Below, in pieces: positions 1 to 5,141 of a stretch of 8,197 nucleotides of DNA (within the stretch, counting starts at the first letter, position 1; every line of letters begins with the position of its first letter). The translations under genes and the position numbers were made by a program. The stretch spans positions 1 through 8,197 of the forward strand of contig JAQDPW010000043.1 of assembly GCA_027659245.1 (NCBI GenBank), written 5' to 3'. The notes under the pieces are model-generated. The model was given only the letters and a program-made list of their open reading frames with translations. It was not told the DNA's origin and made no database searches. The stretch comes from Streptococcaceae bacterium AM104-57. Its GTDB lineage: Bacteria > Bacillota > Bacilli > Lactobacillales > Streptococcaceae.

Positions 1-270
1 GCTCCTATGATTTACAAGGAAAGTATGACGAGCGACTTCTTTGTGAAGTGGTTCAAAACGCAACTCCTGCCTGCTTTGAAGACACCTCATGTCATTGTCA
101 TGGACAATGCTAGTTTTCATCCCAAGATTTTCTTACCTCTACCACCGTATTCACCAGATTTGAATCCCATCGAGCAAGCTTGGGCTGTCTTGAAAAAGAA
201 AGTGACAGATTTATTAAGGGAAGTCCCCAATATCTTTGAATCATTAGAGTGCTTTTTTGAAACTAAATAA
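1..270 (+). pseudogene. IS630-family transposase, C-terminal part with internal deletion
   Basis: The reading frame is open from the first base of the window (residues Ala-Pro before the first Met at position 7), so this is the 3' end of a longer gene. It carries the end of a DDE catalytic domain of the IS630/Tc1-mariner type: VIVMDNASFH holds the second acidic residue, and LPLPPYSPDLNPIEQAW holds the third. In family members these two motifs are separated by roughly 20 or more residues (a helix and strand ending in a GH-LL-type stretch). Here only PKIF lies between them, so about 15 residues appear to be missing in frame, which should inactivate the enzyme. The first catalytic Asp would lie left of the window and cannot be judged. 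The tail FESLECFFETK looks like a natural C-terminus. It does not look like the IS630-Spn1 transposase as I remember it, so I do not give an IS name. Confidence 0.85.
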
Positions 271-316
271 CTATATCAAGTATTTTAAAACTCGATAACT
301 ATGCGCTTTATCCTAT
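271..316. other. Short gap between transposase remnant and treR; possible IS end and repeat fragment
   Basis: The CTATA just after the transposase stop (271-275) could be the outer end of the IS, because elements of this family end in TATAG-type termini at a TA target. The following bases do not match the RUP termini well, so this is weak. Bases 298-313 (AACTATGCGCTTTATC) resemble the second half of a common streptococcal intergenic inverted repeat whose first half seems to begin at the right edge of this window. No convincing terminator for treR is visible here. Confidence 0.3.
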
Positions 317-868
317 TTACTTTCGCTTAGCAAAATCTACAAATCGAAACTTCTCAAGTTTGTGTCGGCTTTCGGTGAACTGAAATTGGCGTCCGTCTTG
401 GAGATAGACTTTTGACTTAATGGAAACAACATAGGGATCTTTACCAATATCCATGAGAATCTTATCTCTATCGTTACTATGATCAATAGTAATTTCCTTT
501 TGAGCATAGTCGATGATTAACTTCAAATCATTTTCAATATAGGAGTAGATAGACTGTTCGGCAATTTCTCTGGTTAGCTTAGGGATGAGCTCCATATCTA
601 GATAGTCAATGTCCAGTACGGATACCAGATCATCTACAACTCGTTGACGAACGACCTTCCAAACCATCCGAAATTCTGGAAAGCCAGTTAATTGGGAAGT
701 CTTTTTATCAATGATAATTTTATCTAGGCTCACGACATTCGTTTTTGAGCGAAGTTCTAGGGTCTGAACTAGTTCTTGGTAGCTCCTTAAGTTAGACACT
801 GGGAAATTCACAGTTTCTTCATGAATTGCTTTTTCTATTCGTTTGAATAATTGTTGATATTTTTTCAC
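317..868 (-). CDS. treR: TreR, GntR-family trehalose operon repressor lacking its DNA-binding domain
   Basis: TreR represses the trehalose genes and is released by trehalose 6-phosphate. The frame starts with GTG at 868, preceded by AAGGAAG on the minus strand. The effector-binding UTRA domain fills nearly the whole protein: FPVSNLRSYQELV, IAEQSIYSYIE, YAQKEITID and the C-terminal TESRHKLEKFRFVDFAKR all match TreR. Intact homologues are about 237 residues and have a winged helix (with a LPSE-type motif) between the first ~17 residues and the FPVSN segment. Here MKKYQQLFKRIEKAIHEE runs straight into TVNFPVSN, so about 54 residues, essentially the complete winged helix, are absent without a frameshift. 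The product could still bind ligand but should not bind operator DNA. It lies divergent from treP, the standard arrangement. I am sure of the family. The deletion is inferred by comparison with remembered homologues. Confidence 0.88.
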   Translation of the reverse strand: MKKYQQLFKRIEKAIHEETVNFPVSNLRSYQELVQTLELRSKTNVVSLDKIIIDKKTSQLTGFPEFRMVWKVVRQRVVDDLVSVLDIDYLDMELIPKLTREIAEQSIYSYIENDLKLIIDYAQKEITIDHSNDRDKILMDIGKDPYVVSIKSKVYLQDGRQFQFTESRHKLEKFRFVDFAKRK

Positions 869-901
869 ATTTCTTCCTTTGAAAAAATCGATTGATGAGC
901 C

Positions 902-937
902 CTACAAGACTTTCTTGTATTTATTTTACCATACAAG
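902..937. promoter_or_regulatory. Candidate TreR half-sites in the treR-treP divergent region
   Basis: CTTGTAT (914-920) and ATACAAG (931-937) form a perfect 7-bp inverted repeat with a 10-bp centre. A further CTACAAG lies at 902-908, inverted relative to the same CTTGTAT half. The B. subtilis tre operator is a TTGTAT/ATACAA palindrome, so these halves have the right sequence, though the spacing is wider than in that operator. The site lies 34-69 bases upstream of the treR start and would most naturally affect treR itself. Confidence 0.4.
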
Positions 938-981
938 TAGCCAAAATATACAGAAAAAATCCATTATTTTCAGCAAACAAC

Positions 982-1010
982 TTGCAGACAAGCTTGATAT
1001 CGATTACAAT
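982..1010 (+). promoter_or_regulatory. treP promoter with candidate operator over the -35
   Basis: TTGCAG (982-987) and TACAAT (1005-1010) are spaced by exactly 17 bases and lie 46 bases before the treP ATG. The imperfect palindrome ACTTGCAGACAAG (980-992) overlaps the -35 box. Its ends resemble TreR half-sites, with a centre shorter than in B. subtilis, so it is a plausible repressor site. There is no clear CcpA (cre) box between here and the start codon. The rest of the 869-1056 gap shows nothing else. Confidence 0.55.
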
Positions 1011-1056
1011 TTTATTATCAAGTCAAGGAAGTCTTGACAAAAATAAGGAGATTCAA

Positions 1057-1690
1057 ATGGGAAAATTTGAACAAGAAGCTAAAGACTTGTTACAAGCAAT
1101 CGGAGGCAAAGATATAGTGGTTTGAAATAAGATATGAACAGAGAGATTAGGAAAATCAAACTAATTTCTAGAAATATTTTTAGCAGTTGTAGTGTACTGT
1201 TCTAGATTCAATCCGCTATAATATTACGGCAGTAACCCACTGTGCAACACGGATGCGGTTTGTTCTAGGAGATAATCAGAAAGCTGATATCAAGGCTATC
1301 GAATCCATCTCAGCAGTTAAGGGGACTTTTACAAACGCTGGTCAATTCCAGGTAATCATCGGAAATGATGTGCCCATTTTTTATAATGATTTTACAGCTG
1401 TTTCTGGGATCGAAGGAGTTTCTAAAGAAGCGGCTAAGTCAGCTGCTAAGAGTAATCAAAATCCAGTTCAACGTGTGATGACAACTCTGGCTGAAATCTT
1501 TACACCGATCATTCCAGCCTTGATTGTTGGGGGATTGATCCTCGGTTTCCGTAATGTTCTTGAAGGCGTGCATTGGGAATGGCTAGGGCAGAAAATCGTT
1601 GATGGAGTAGCACAAGTCAGCCAAGATGGTCAGCCTATCTACAACACAATCACCGATGTGTCACCATTCTGGTCAGGAGTCAATCATTTC
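1057..1690 (+). pseudogene. treP: treP remnant: trehalose PTS enzyme IIB plus the start of IIC, interrupted by RUP
   Basis: TreP is the PTS permease that imports trehalose as trehalose 6-phosphate. The start at 1057 has AAGGAG at 1045-1050. Codons 1-19 (MGKFEQEAKDLLQAIGGKD) are followed by a RUP, and the frame ends at a TGA within it (1123-1125). Removing the RUP and one TA copy restores D-N-I-T-A-V-T-H-C-A-T-R-M, which contains the IIB phosphorylation cysteine (codon 1241-1243). The gene then runs through the IIB domain, the linker and the beginning of IIC (TLAEIFTPIIPALIVGGLIL) to about PFWSGVNHF at 1690, roughly 176 reconstructed codons of an expected 470 or more. Most of the membrane domain and any IIA domain are gone. 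The open frame from 1253 has no ribosome binding site and is unlikely to be translated. Confidence 0.92.
1115..1218 (-). mobile_element. RUP element (repeat unit of pneumococcus) inserted in treP
   Basis: This is a 104-bp non-coding element flanked by a duplicated TA (1113-1114 and 1219-1220). Read inward with the TA, the two ends are TATAGTGGTTTGAA and, on the minus strand, TATAGCGGATTGAA: 12 of 14 bases are identical, forming terminal inverted repeats. The size (about 107 bp is usual), the TA target and the minus-strand start (GATTGAATCTAGAACAGTAC) fit RUP, a miniature element thought to be mobilised by the IS630-Spn1 transposase. Orientation is assigned from that start and is arbitrary. 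The insertion adds 106 bases to treP, shifting the frame and bringing an early stop. Confidence 0.9.
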
Positions 1691-1828
1691 TATGGAAACG
1701 AAGCTGAAGTGGAGATTCCAGCAGAATACCAAACAGGGCGCGTGCTCTTGTCAAATTATGAGAATGTGGAACTTGCTGAAAAAGTAATTCTTAAACCATA
1801 CCAAACGCTAGCGATTTATGTAAATTAA
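1688..1828 (+). pseudogene. treC: treC remnant: C-terminal 45 codons of alpha,alpha-phosphotrehalase
   Basis: TreC hydrolyses trehalose 6-phosphate to glucose and glucose 6-phosphate. Only the C-terminal beta-domain end remains: FYGNEAEVEIP, GRVLLSNYENV and the terminal LKPYQTLAIYVN, which match the tails of GH13 glucosidases of the TreC/DexB type. The catalytic (beta/alpha)8 barrel and the start codon are absent. The fragment is joined in frame to treP at about 1685-1693, so one deletion appears to have removed the treP 3' part, the intergenic region and about 490 codons of treC. The exact breakpoint is uncertain by a few bases because both parent genes may share ATTTC there. Confidence 0.85.
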
Positions 1829-1835
1829 GATCAAG

Positions 1836-1873
1836 AAAGAGCCTTCTTCTAAGGAATAGAAGAGCTCTTTTTT
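1836..1873 (+). terminator. Rho-independent terminator after the treP-treC remnant
   Basis: AAGAGC (1837-1842) pairs with GCTCTT (1864-1869). A second stem segment, TTCT with AGAA, lies inside a small internal loop, and six T follow at 1868-1873. It begins only eight bases after the treC stop and was presumably the terminator of the intact operon. It now separates the remnant from yneF. Confidence 0.85.
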
Positions 1874-1929
1874 GGCTAGAATCCATTTCTATGAAAGCGT
1901 AACTCAAACTAGTCAGGCGAGGGACTTTA

Positions 1930-1938
1930 TGGTATAAT
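1930..1938 (+). promoter_or_regulatory. Extended -10 promoter of yneF
   Basis: TGGTATAAT is a perfect extended -10 (TGn plus TATAAT), 33 bases before the yneF ATG. No recognisable -35 lies 16-18 bases upstream (TAGTCA at 1910-1915), which an extended -10 can tolerate. Confidence 0.75.
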
Positions 1939-1971
1939 ATAGAAGATTCAAAAAGAAACAGGAGAAATGTT

Positions 1972-2217
1972 ATGAACCTTATTTTAGCAATTGTATTGAT
2001 TCTTTTAGCTTTTCTAGGAGGAGCTCTTGGAGGTATGTACTTGGTGCGCAAGCAAATCGAAAAAGAATTTGCGGATAACCCACGTTTGAATGCAGAAGCA
2101 GTTCGTACTCTGTTGAGTGCAAATGGTCAAAAGCCAAGCGAAGCTAAAGTACAACAAGTTTACCACCAAATCATTCGCCAACAAAAAGCAGCCCTTGCTA
2201 ACAATAAAAAGAAATAA
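1972..2217 (+). CDS. yneF: YneF-type small membrane protein (UPF0154)
   Basis: This 81-residue protein has one N-terminal membrane segment (residues 2-24, rich in Leu, Ile and Gly, with a GGALGG turn), followed by RKQIEKEF and a charged cytoplasmic-looking tail. The segment [28 protein letters not shown] is typical of the conserved UPF0154/YneF family of Firmicutes, whose role I do not know. AGGAG (1960-1964) lies 7 bases before the ATG. The very basic end (NNKKK) is usual for the family. It is transcribed from its own promoter and lies between the tre wreck and the murI operon. Confidence 0.93.
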   Translation: MNLILAIVLILLAFLGGALGGMYLVRKQIEKEFADNPRLNAEAVRTLLSANGQKPSEAKVQQVYHQIIRQQKAALANNKKK

Positions 2218-2224
2218 ATAGGAA

Positions 2225-2250
2225 AAGTCTGGGATGAAAGTTCCAGACTT
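2225..2250 (+). terminator. Hairpin after yneF, probable weak terminator
   Basis: AAGTCTGG (2225-2232) and CCAGACTT (2243-2250) form a perfect 8-bp stem, extendable by a G-T and an A-T pair around a TGAAAG loop, seven bases after the yneF stop. There is no T tract after it on the plus strand (CTCACTATATT follows), so it may end transcription poorly or act to stabilise the 3' end. On the minus strand it is followed by TTTTCC, but no minus-strand gene needs it. Confidence 0.5.
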
Positions 2251-2292
2251 CTCACTATATTGGACTTAATATTTAAGGATAAGACTTTTTCC

Positions 2293-2320
2293 TTGCATTC
2301 TATTGATATTTGATTATGAT
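2293..2320 (+). promoter_or_regulatory. Candidate promoter of the murI operon
   Basis: TTGCAT (2293-2298) and TATGAT (2315-2320) are spaced by 16 bases. This is the best sigma-A-like pair in the 206-bp gap before murI. It implies a leader of about 95 bases, most of it enclosed by the inverted repeat described separately. Confidence 0.5.
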
Positions 2321-2385
2321 TAAGAGGGAGACAGTTGGAAATATGCCAGTCTGTCAGCACTTTCACTAAGAGATGTAATCATAAT
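2313..2385. repeat. 10-bp inverted repeat in the murI leader
   Basis: ATTATGATTA (2313-2322) is exactly complementary in reverse to TAATCATAAT (2376-2385), across a 53-base interior. The interior holds a smaller pair, GACAG with CTGTC. The left arm overlaps the candidate -10, so the transcript would contain only part of that arm. I do not recognise a known riboswitch or BOX element here. Confidence 0.45.
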
Positions 2386-2423
2386 GAACTATCAATCAGA
2401 AAAAGTACTAGAAAGAAGACTGT

Positions 2424-3218
2424 ATGGATAATCGACCAATTGGTTTTTTGGATTCGGGTGTCGGGGGCTTGACGGTTGTGCGCGAGCTCATGCGCCAGCT
2501 TCCCCATGAAGAAATCGTCTATATTGGAGATTCGGCACGGGCGCCTTACGGGCCCCGTCCTGCTGAGCAAATTCGTGAATATACTTGGCAGTTGGTCAAC
2601 TTTCTCTTGACCAAGGATGTCAAAATGATTGTCATTGCTTGCAATACGGCAACGGCAGTCGTCTGGGAAGAAATCAAGGCTCAACTAGACATTCCTGTCT
2701 TGGGTGTGATTTTGCCAGGAGCTTCGGCAGCCATTAAGTCTAGCCAAGGTGGGAAAATCGGGGTCATTGGAACTCCAATGACGGTAAAATCAGATATTTA
2801 TCGCCAAAAGATTCATGACTTAGATCCAGATTTGCAGGTGGAGAGTTTGGCTTGTCCCAAATTTGCCCCCTTGGTCGAGTCTGGTGCCTTATCAACCAGT
2901 GTAACTAAGAAAGTGGTTTATGAAACCCTGCGTCCCTTGGTTGGAAAGGTGGATAGCCTGATTTTGGGGTGTACCCATTATCCGCTTCTTCGTCCCATCA
3001 TCCAAAATGTGATGGGACCAGATGTAAAACTCATTGATAGTGGAGCCGAGTGCGTGCGGGATATCTCAGTCTTGCTCAATTATTTTGAAATCAATCGTAG
3101 CCGTGATGCAGGCCCGCTACAACACCGTTTTTACACAACAGCAAATAGTCAGAGTTTTGCCCAGATTGGTGCAGAATGGCTGGAAAAAGAGATTCATGTG
3201 GAGCATGTAACATTATGA
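2424..3218 (+). CDS. murI: Glutamate racemase
   Basis: MurI (RacE in Gram-positives) interconverts L- and D-glutamate in the cytoplasm without cofactor and supplies D-Glu for peptidoglycan. The protein is 264 residues, normal for the family. It has the N-terminal DSGVGGLTV motif (Asp10, Ser11), the GDSARAPYG segment (35-43), the first catalytic cysteine in ACNTATA (Cys73) and the second in GCTHYPLL (Cys183, His185). Both catalytic cysteines and their neighbouring acid and His residues are present, so it should be active. The ATG at 2424 has only a poor Shine-Dalgarno (GAAAGAAG), but the protein begins at the usual place ([15 protein letters not shown]). It is the first gene of a nine-gene co-directional set, and its TGA overlaps the next ATG. 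Confidence 0.97.
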   Translation: MDNRPIGFLDSGVGGLTVVRELMRQLPHEEIVYIGDSARAPYGPRPAEQIREYTWQLVNFLLTKDVKMIVIACNTATAVVWEEIKAQLDIPVLGVILPGASAAIKSSQGGKIGVIGTPMTVKSDIYRQKIHDLDPDLQVESLACPKFAPLVESGALSTSVTKKVVYETLRPLVGKVDSLILGCTHYPLLRPIIQNVMGPDVKLIDSGAECVRDISVLLNYFEINRSRDAGPLQHRFYTTANSQSFAQIGAEWLEKEIHVEHVTL

Positions 3219-4186
3219 CAAATAAAATTTATGAATACAAGGACGACCAGGACTGGTATGTCGGGTCCTACAGTGTTTTTGGTGGCATTCGGACTTTGAC
3301 GGATGATGAGTTAAGCTTTCCTCTGTTCCAATTCGCCAAAATATTTGGAGTTGATGAGCGAGGCTTTCCACTTTCAGTCACCGTTTTACGCTACGGTTCT
3401 GCCTATCGTTTATTGTCATTTGTGGTAGATATACTTAACCAAGAAATGGGACGAAATCTGGAAGTCATTCAACGTCAAGGGGCTTTGCTCTTAGTTGAAA
3501 ATGGGCAACTCTTGTATGTGGAATTGCCTAAAGAAGGGGTCAATGTCCAAGATTTCTTTGAGACTAACAAGGTCAGAGAAACCCTGTTGATTGCGACTCG
3601 TAACGAAGGTAAGACCAAGGAATTTCGAGCTATTTTTGACAAACTTGGTTATGATGTGGAGAACCTTAATGACTATCCTGACCTGCCTGAAGTAGCAGAA
3701 ACAGGTATGACCTTTGAAGAAAATGCCCGCCTTAAGGCAGAAACTATTTCTAAATTAACAGGCAAGATGGTTTTAGCTGATGACTCTGGTCTTAAAGTCG
3801 ATGTCCTCGGTGGATTACCAGGTGTCTGGTCAGCTCGATTTGCAGGAGTAGGGGCTACCGACCAAGAAAATAATGCTAAACTCTTGCACGAATTAGCCAT
3901 GGTCTTTGAACTCAAGGACCGTTCGGCACAATTCCACACCACCCTGGTCGTAGCTAGCCCAGGTAAGGAAAGCTTGGTGGTCGAAGCTGATTGGCCAGGC
4001 TACATTAACTTTGAACCTAAGGGTGAAAATGGTTTTGGCTATGATCCTCTTTTCCTAGTAGGAGAAACAGGCAAGTCATCAGCTGAATTAACCCTTGAAG
4101 AAAAAAATAGTCAATCCCACCGTGCCTTAGCCGTTAAGAAACTTTTGGAGGTATTTCCATCATGGCAAAGCAAACCATCATTGTAA
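3215..4186 (+). CDS. rdgB: Non-canonical purine NTP pyrophosphatase with N-terminal extension
   Basis: RdgB/Ham1 hydrolyses XTP, ITP and dITP to monophosphates, keeping deaminated purines out of nucleic acids. The start at 3215 is chosen because its ATG overlaps the murI stop (ATGA) and gives 323 residues, the size I recall for streptococci. A start 39 bases upstream in the same frame lies deep in murI and has no RBS. Residues 124-323 are the Ham1 domain: [24 protein letters not shown] (Asp189, Asp190), [17 protein letters not shown] (274-280) and SHRALA (from 301). Residues 1-120 form a separate region not found in the roughly 200-residue E. coli enzyme. It includes [17 protein letters not shown] and a hydrophobic stretch near [20 protein letters not shown]. 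Its function is unknown to me. The frame overlaps the next gene by 25 bases. Confidence 0.93.
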   Translation: MTNKIYEYKDDQDWYVGSYSVFGGIRTLTDDELSFPLFQFAKIFGVDERGFPLSVTVLRYGSAYRLLSFVVDILNQEMGRNLEVIQRQGALLLVENGQLLYVELPKEGVNVQDFFETNKVRETLLIATRNEGKTKEFRAIFDKLGYDVENLNDYPDLPEVAETGMTFEENARLKAETISKLTGKMVLADDSGLKVDVLGGLPGVWSARFAGVGATDQENNAKLLHELAMVFELKDRSAQFHTTLVVASPGKESLVVEADWPGYINFEPKGENGFGYDPLFLVGETGKSSAELTLEEKNSQSHRALAVKKLLEVFPSWQSKPSL

Positions 4187-4683
4187 TGAGTGACTCCCAC
4201 GGAGATAGCTTGATTGTAGAAGAAATCCGTGACCGCTATCTTGGGAAAGTTGATGCCATTTTTCACGATGGTGACTCGGAACTTCGCCCAGACTCACCAC
4301 TCTGGGAAGGAATCCAAGTAGTCAGAGGAAACATGGACTTTTATTCAGATTATCCAGAACGCTTGGTGACTCAACTAGGCTCTACCAAGATCATCCAGAC
4401 CCATGGACATTTGTTTGATATTAACTTTAATTTCCAGAAACTAGATTTCTGGGCTCAGGAAGAAGATGCAGATATCTGTCTTTATGGGCACTTGCATGTT
4501 CCAAACGCTTGGATGGAAGGAAAGACCCTCTTTCTAAACCCTGGTTCTATCAGTCAGCCACGTGGGACTATCAGAGAATGCCTCTATGCCCGTGTAGAGA
4601 TTGATGATAGCTACTTTAAAGTGGACTTTTTGACACGTAACCATGAGGTCTATCCAGGCTTATCCAAGGAGTTTGCTCGATGA
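4162..4683 (+). CDS. YfcE/MJ0936-type metallophosphoesterase
   Basis: This 173-residue cytoplasmic calcineurin-like phosphodiesterase has all the metal-binding motifs in order: MSDSHGD (Asp11, His13), FHDGDSE (Asp36, Asp38), RGNMD (Asn57), THGH (His81, His83) and YGHLHVP (His110, His112). NPGSIS follows, as in YfcE and MJ0936. Such enzymes use two divalent metals, and YfcE cleaves artificial phosphodiesters; the natural substrate is not known. GGAGG (4147-4151) lies 10 bases before the ATG, inside the end of rdgB, which supports this start despite the 25-bp overlap. Its stop overlaps the next ATG by four bases. Long co-location with rdgB hints at nucleotide chemistry, but that is inference. 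Confidence 0.92.
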   Translation: MAKQTIIVMSDSHGDSLIVEEIRDRYLGKVDAIFHDGDSELRPDSPLWEGIQVVRGNMDFYSDYPERLVTQLGSTKIIQTHGHLFDINFNFQKLDFWAQEEDADICLYGHLHVPNAWMEGKTLFLNPGSISQPRGTIRECLYARVEIDDSYFKVDFLTRNHEVYPGLSKEFAR

Positions 4684-5141
4684 TTGCCAAGGAGTTTGAA
4701 CAGTTTTTACTGGAGCAAGAGGAAACCTTTTTGACACCTGCTGAAAATTTGGCTGTACTCATTGATAGCCACAATGCAGATCATGCAATTCTCCTCCTTA
4801 GCCAGATGACCTATACCAGAGTGCCAGTAGTGACTGATGAGAAAGAATTTGTCGGGACCATTGGACTTAGAGACATTCTGGCCTACCAGATGGAGCAGGG
4901 CTTGAGTCAGGAAGCTATGGCAGATACGGATATCGTACATATGACCAAAAAGGATGTAGCAGTTGTGGAGCCAGACTATCGCCTCACGGATGTTTTGCAT
5001 AAGTTAGTAGATGAGTCCTTCTTACCAGTTGTGGATGCAGAGGGGATTTTCCAAGGGATTATCACACGGAAATCAATCCTTAAGGCTGTCAATGCCCTCT
5101 TGCATGACTTTAGTAAGGAATATGAGATTCGAAGCAAATGA
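4680..5141 (+). CDS. cbpB: CBS-pair protein, c-di-AMP-binding CbpB/DarB type
   Basis: The 153-residue protein consists almost entirely of two CBS motifs: the first from about residue 15 to 75 (YTRVPVVTDEKEFVGTIGLRDIL) and the second from about 85 to 145 (FLPVVDAEGIFQGIITRKSIL). There is no catalytic domain. In Listeria (CbpB) and Bacillus (DarB/YkuL), proteins of this build bind c-di-AMP and, when free of it, activate the (p)ppGpp synthase Rel and other partners. I assign that role by similarity of size and layout, not from a ligand motif. The name should not be confused with the pneumococcal choline-binding proteins. ATGA overlaps join it to the gene before and the gene after, so it is translationally coupled on both sides. 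Confidence 0.85.
   Translation: MIAKEFEQFLLEQEETFLTPAENLAVLIDSHNADHAILLLSQMTYTRVPVVTDEKEFVGTIGLRDILAYQMEQGLSQEAMADTDIVHMTKKDVAVVEPDYRLTDVLHKLVDESFLPVVDAEGIFQGIITRKSILKAVNALLHDFSKEYEIRSK

Noticed and set aside
892..1125. Open frame of 77 codons across the treR-treP gap
   Set aside because: Its first 55 codons lie in the divergent promoter region and have no family likeness; only the last 22 codons are real, being the treP start at 1057, which has its own RBS.
1253..1828. A novel 191-residue fusion protein of IIB/IIC and a glucosidase tail
   Set aside because: No ribosome binding site precedes the ATG, the IIB cysteine lies upstream of it, and both halves are truncated parts of treP and treC. 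It is a deletion product, not a new gene.
1891..1907. CcpA (cre)-like sequence ATGAAAGCGTAACTCAA before yneF
   Set aside because: The left half fits but the right half lacks the expected CA at the proper distance; the match is too weak, and its position between a terminator and a housekeeping gene gives no support.
1791..2051. Minus-strand open frame over the yneF start
   Set aside because: It runs antisense through a terminator, a promoter and the membrane segment of yneF, has no recognisable product, and is a shadow.
3176..3214. Upstream start for rdgB, 13 codons earlier
   Set aside because: It lies within murI without an RBS; the ATGA overlap start at 3215 fits the operon pattern and the family N-terminus.
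3673..3942. Minus-strand frame opposite rdgB
   Set aside because: Its Ser/Arg/Pro-rich composition mirrors the coding strand, with no motif and no RBS.
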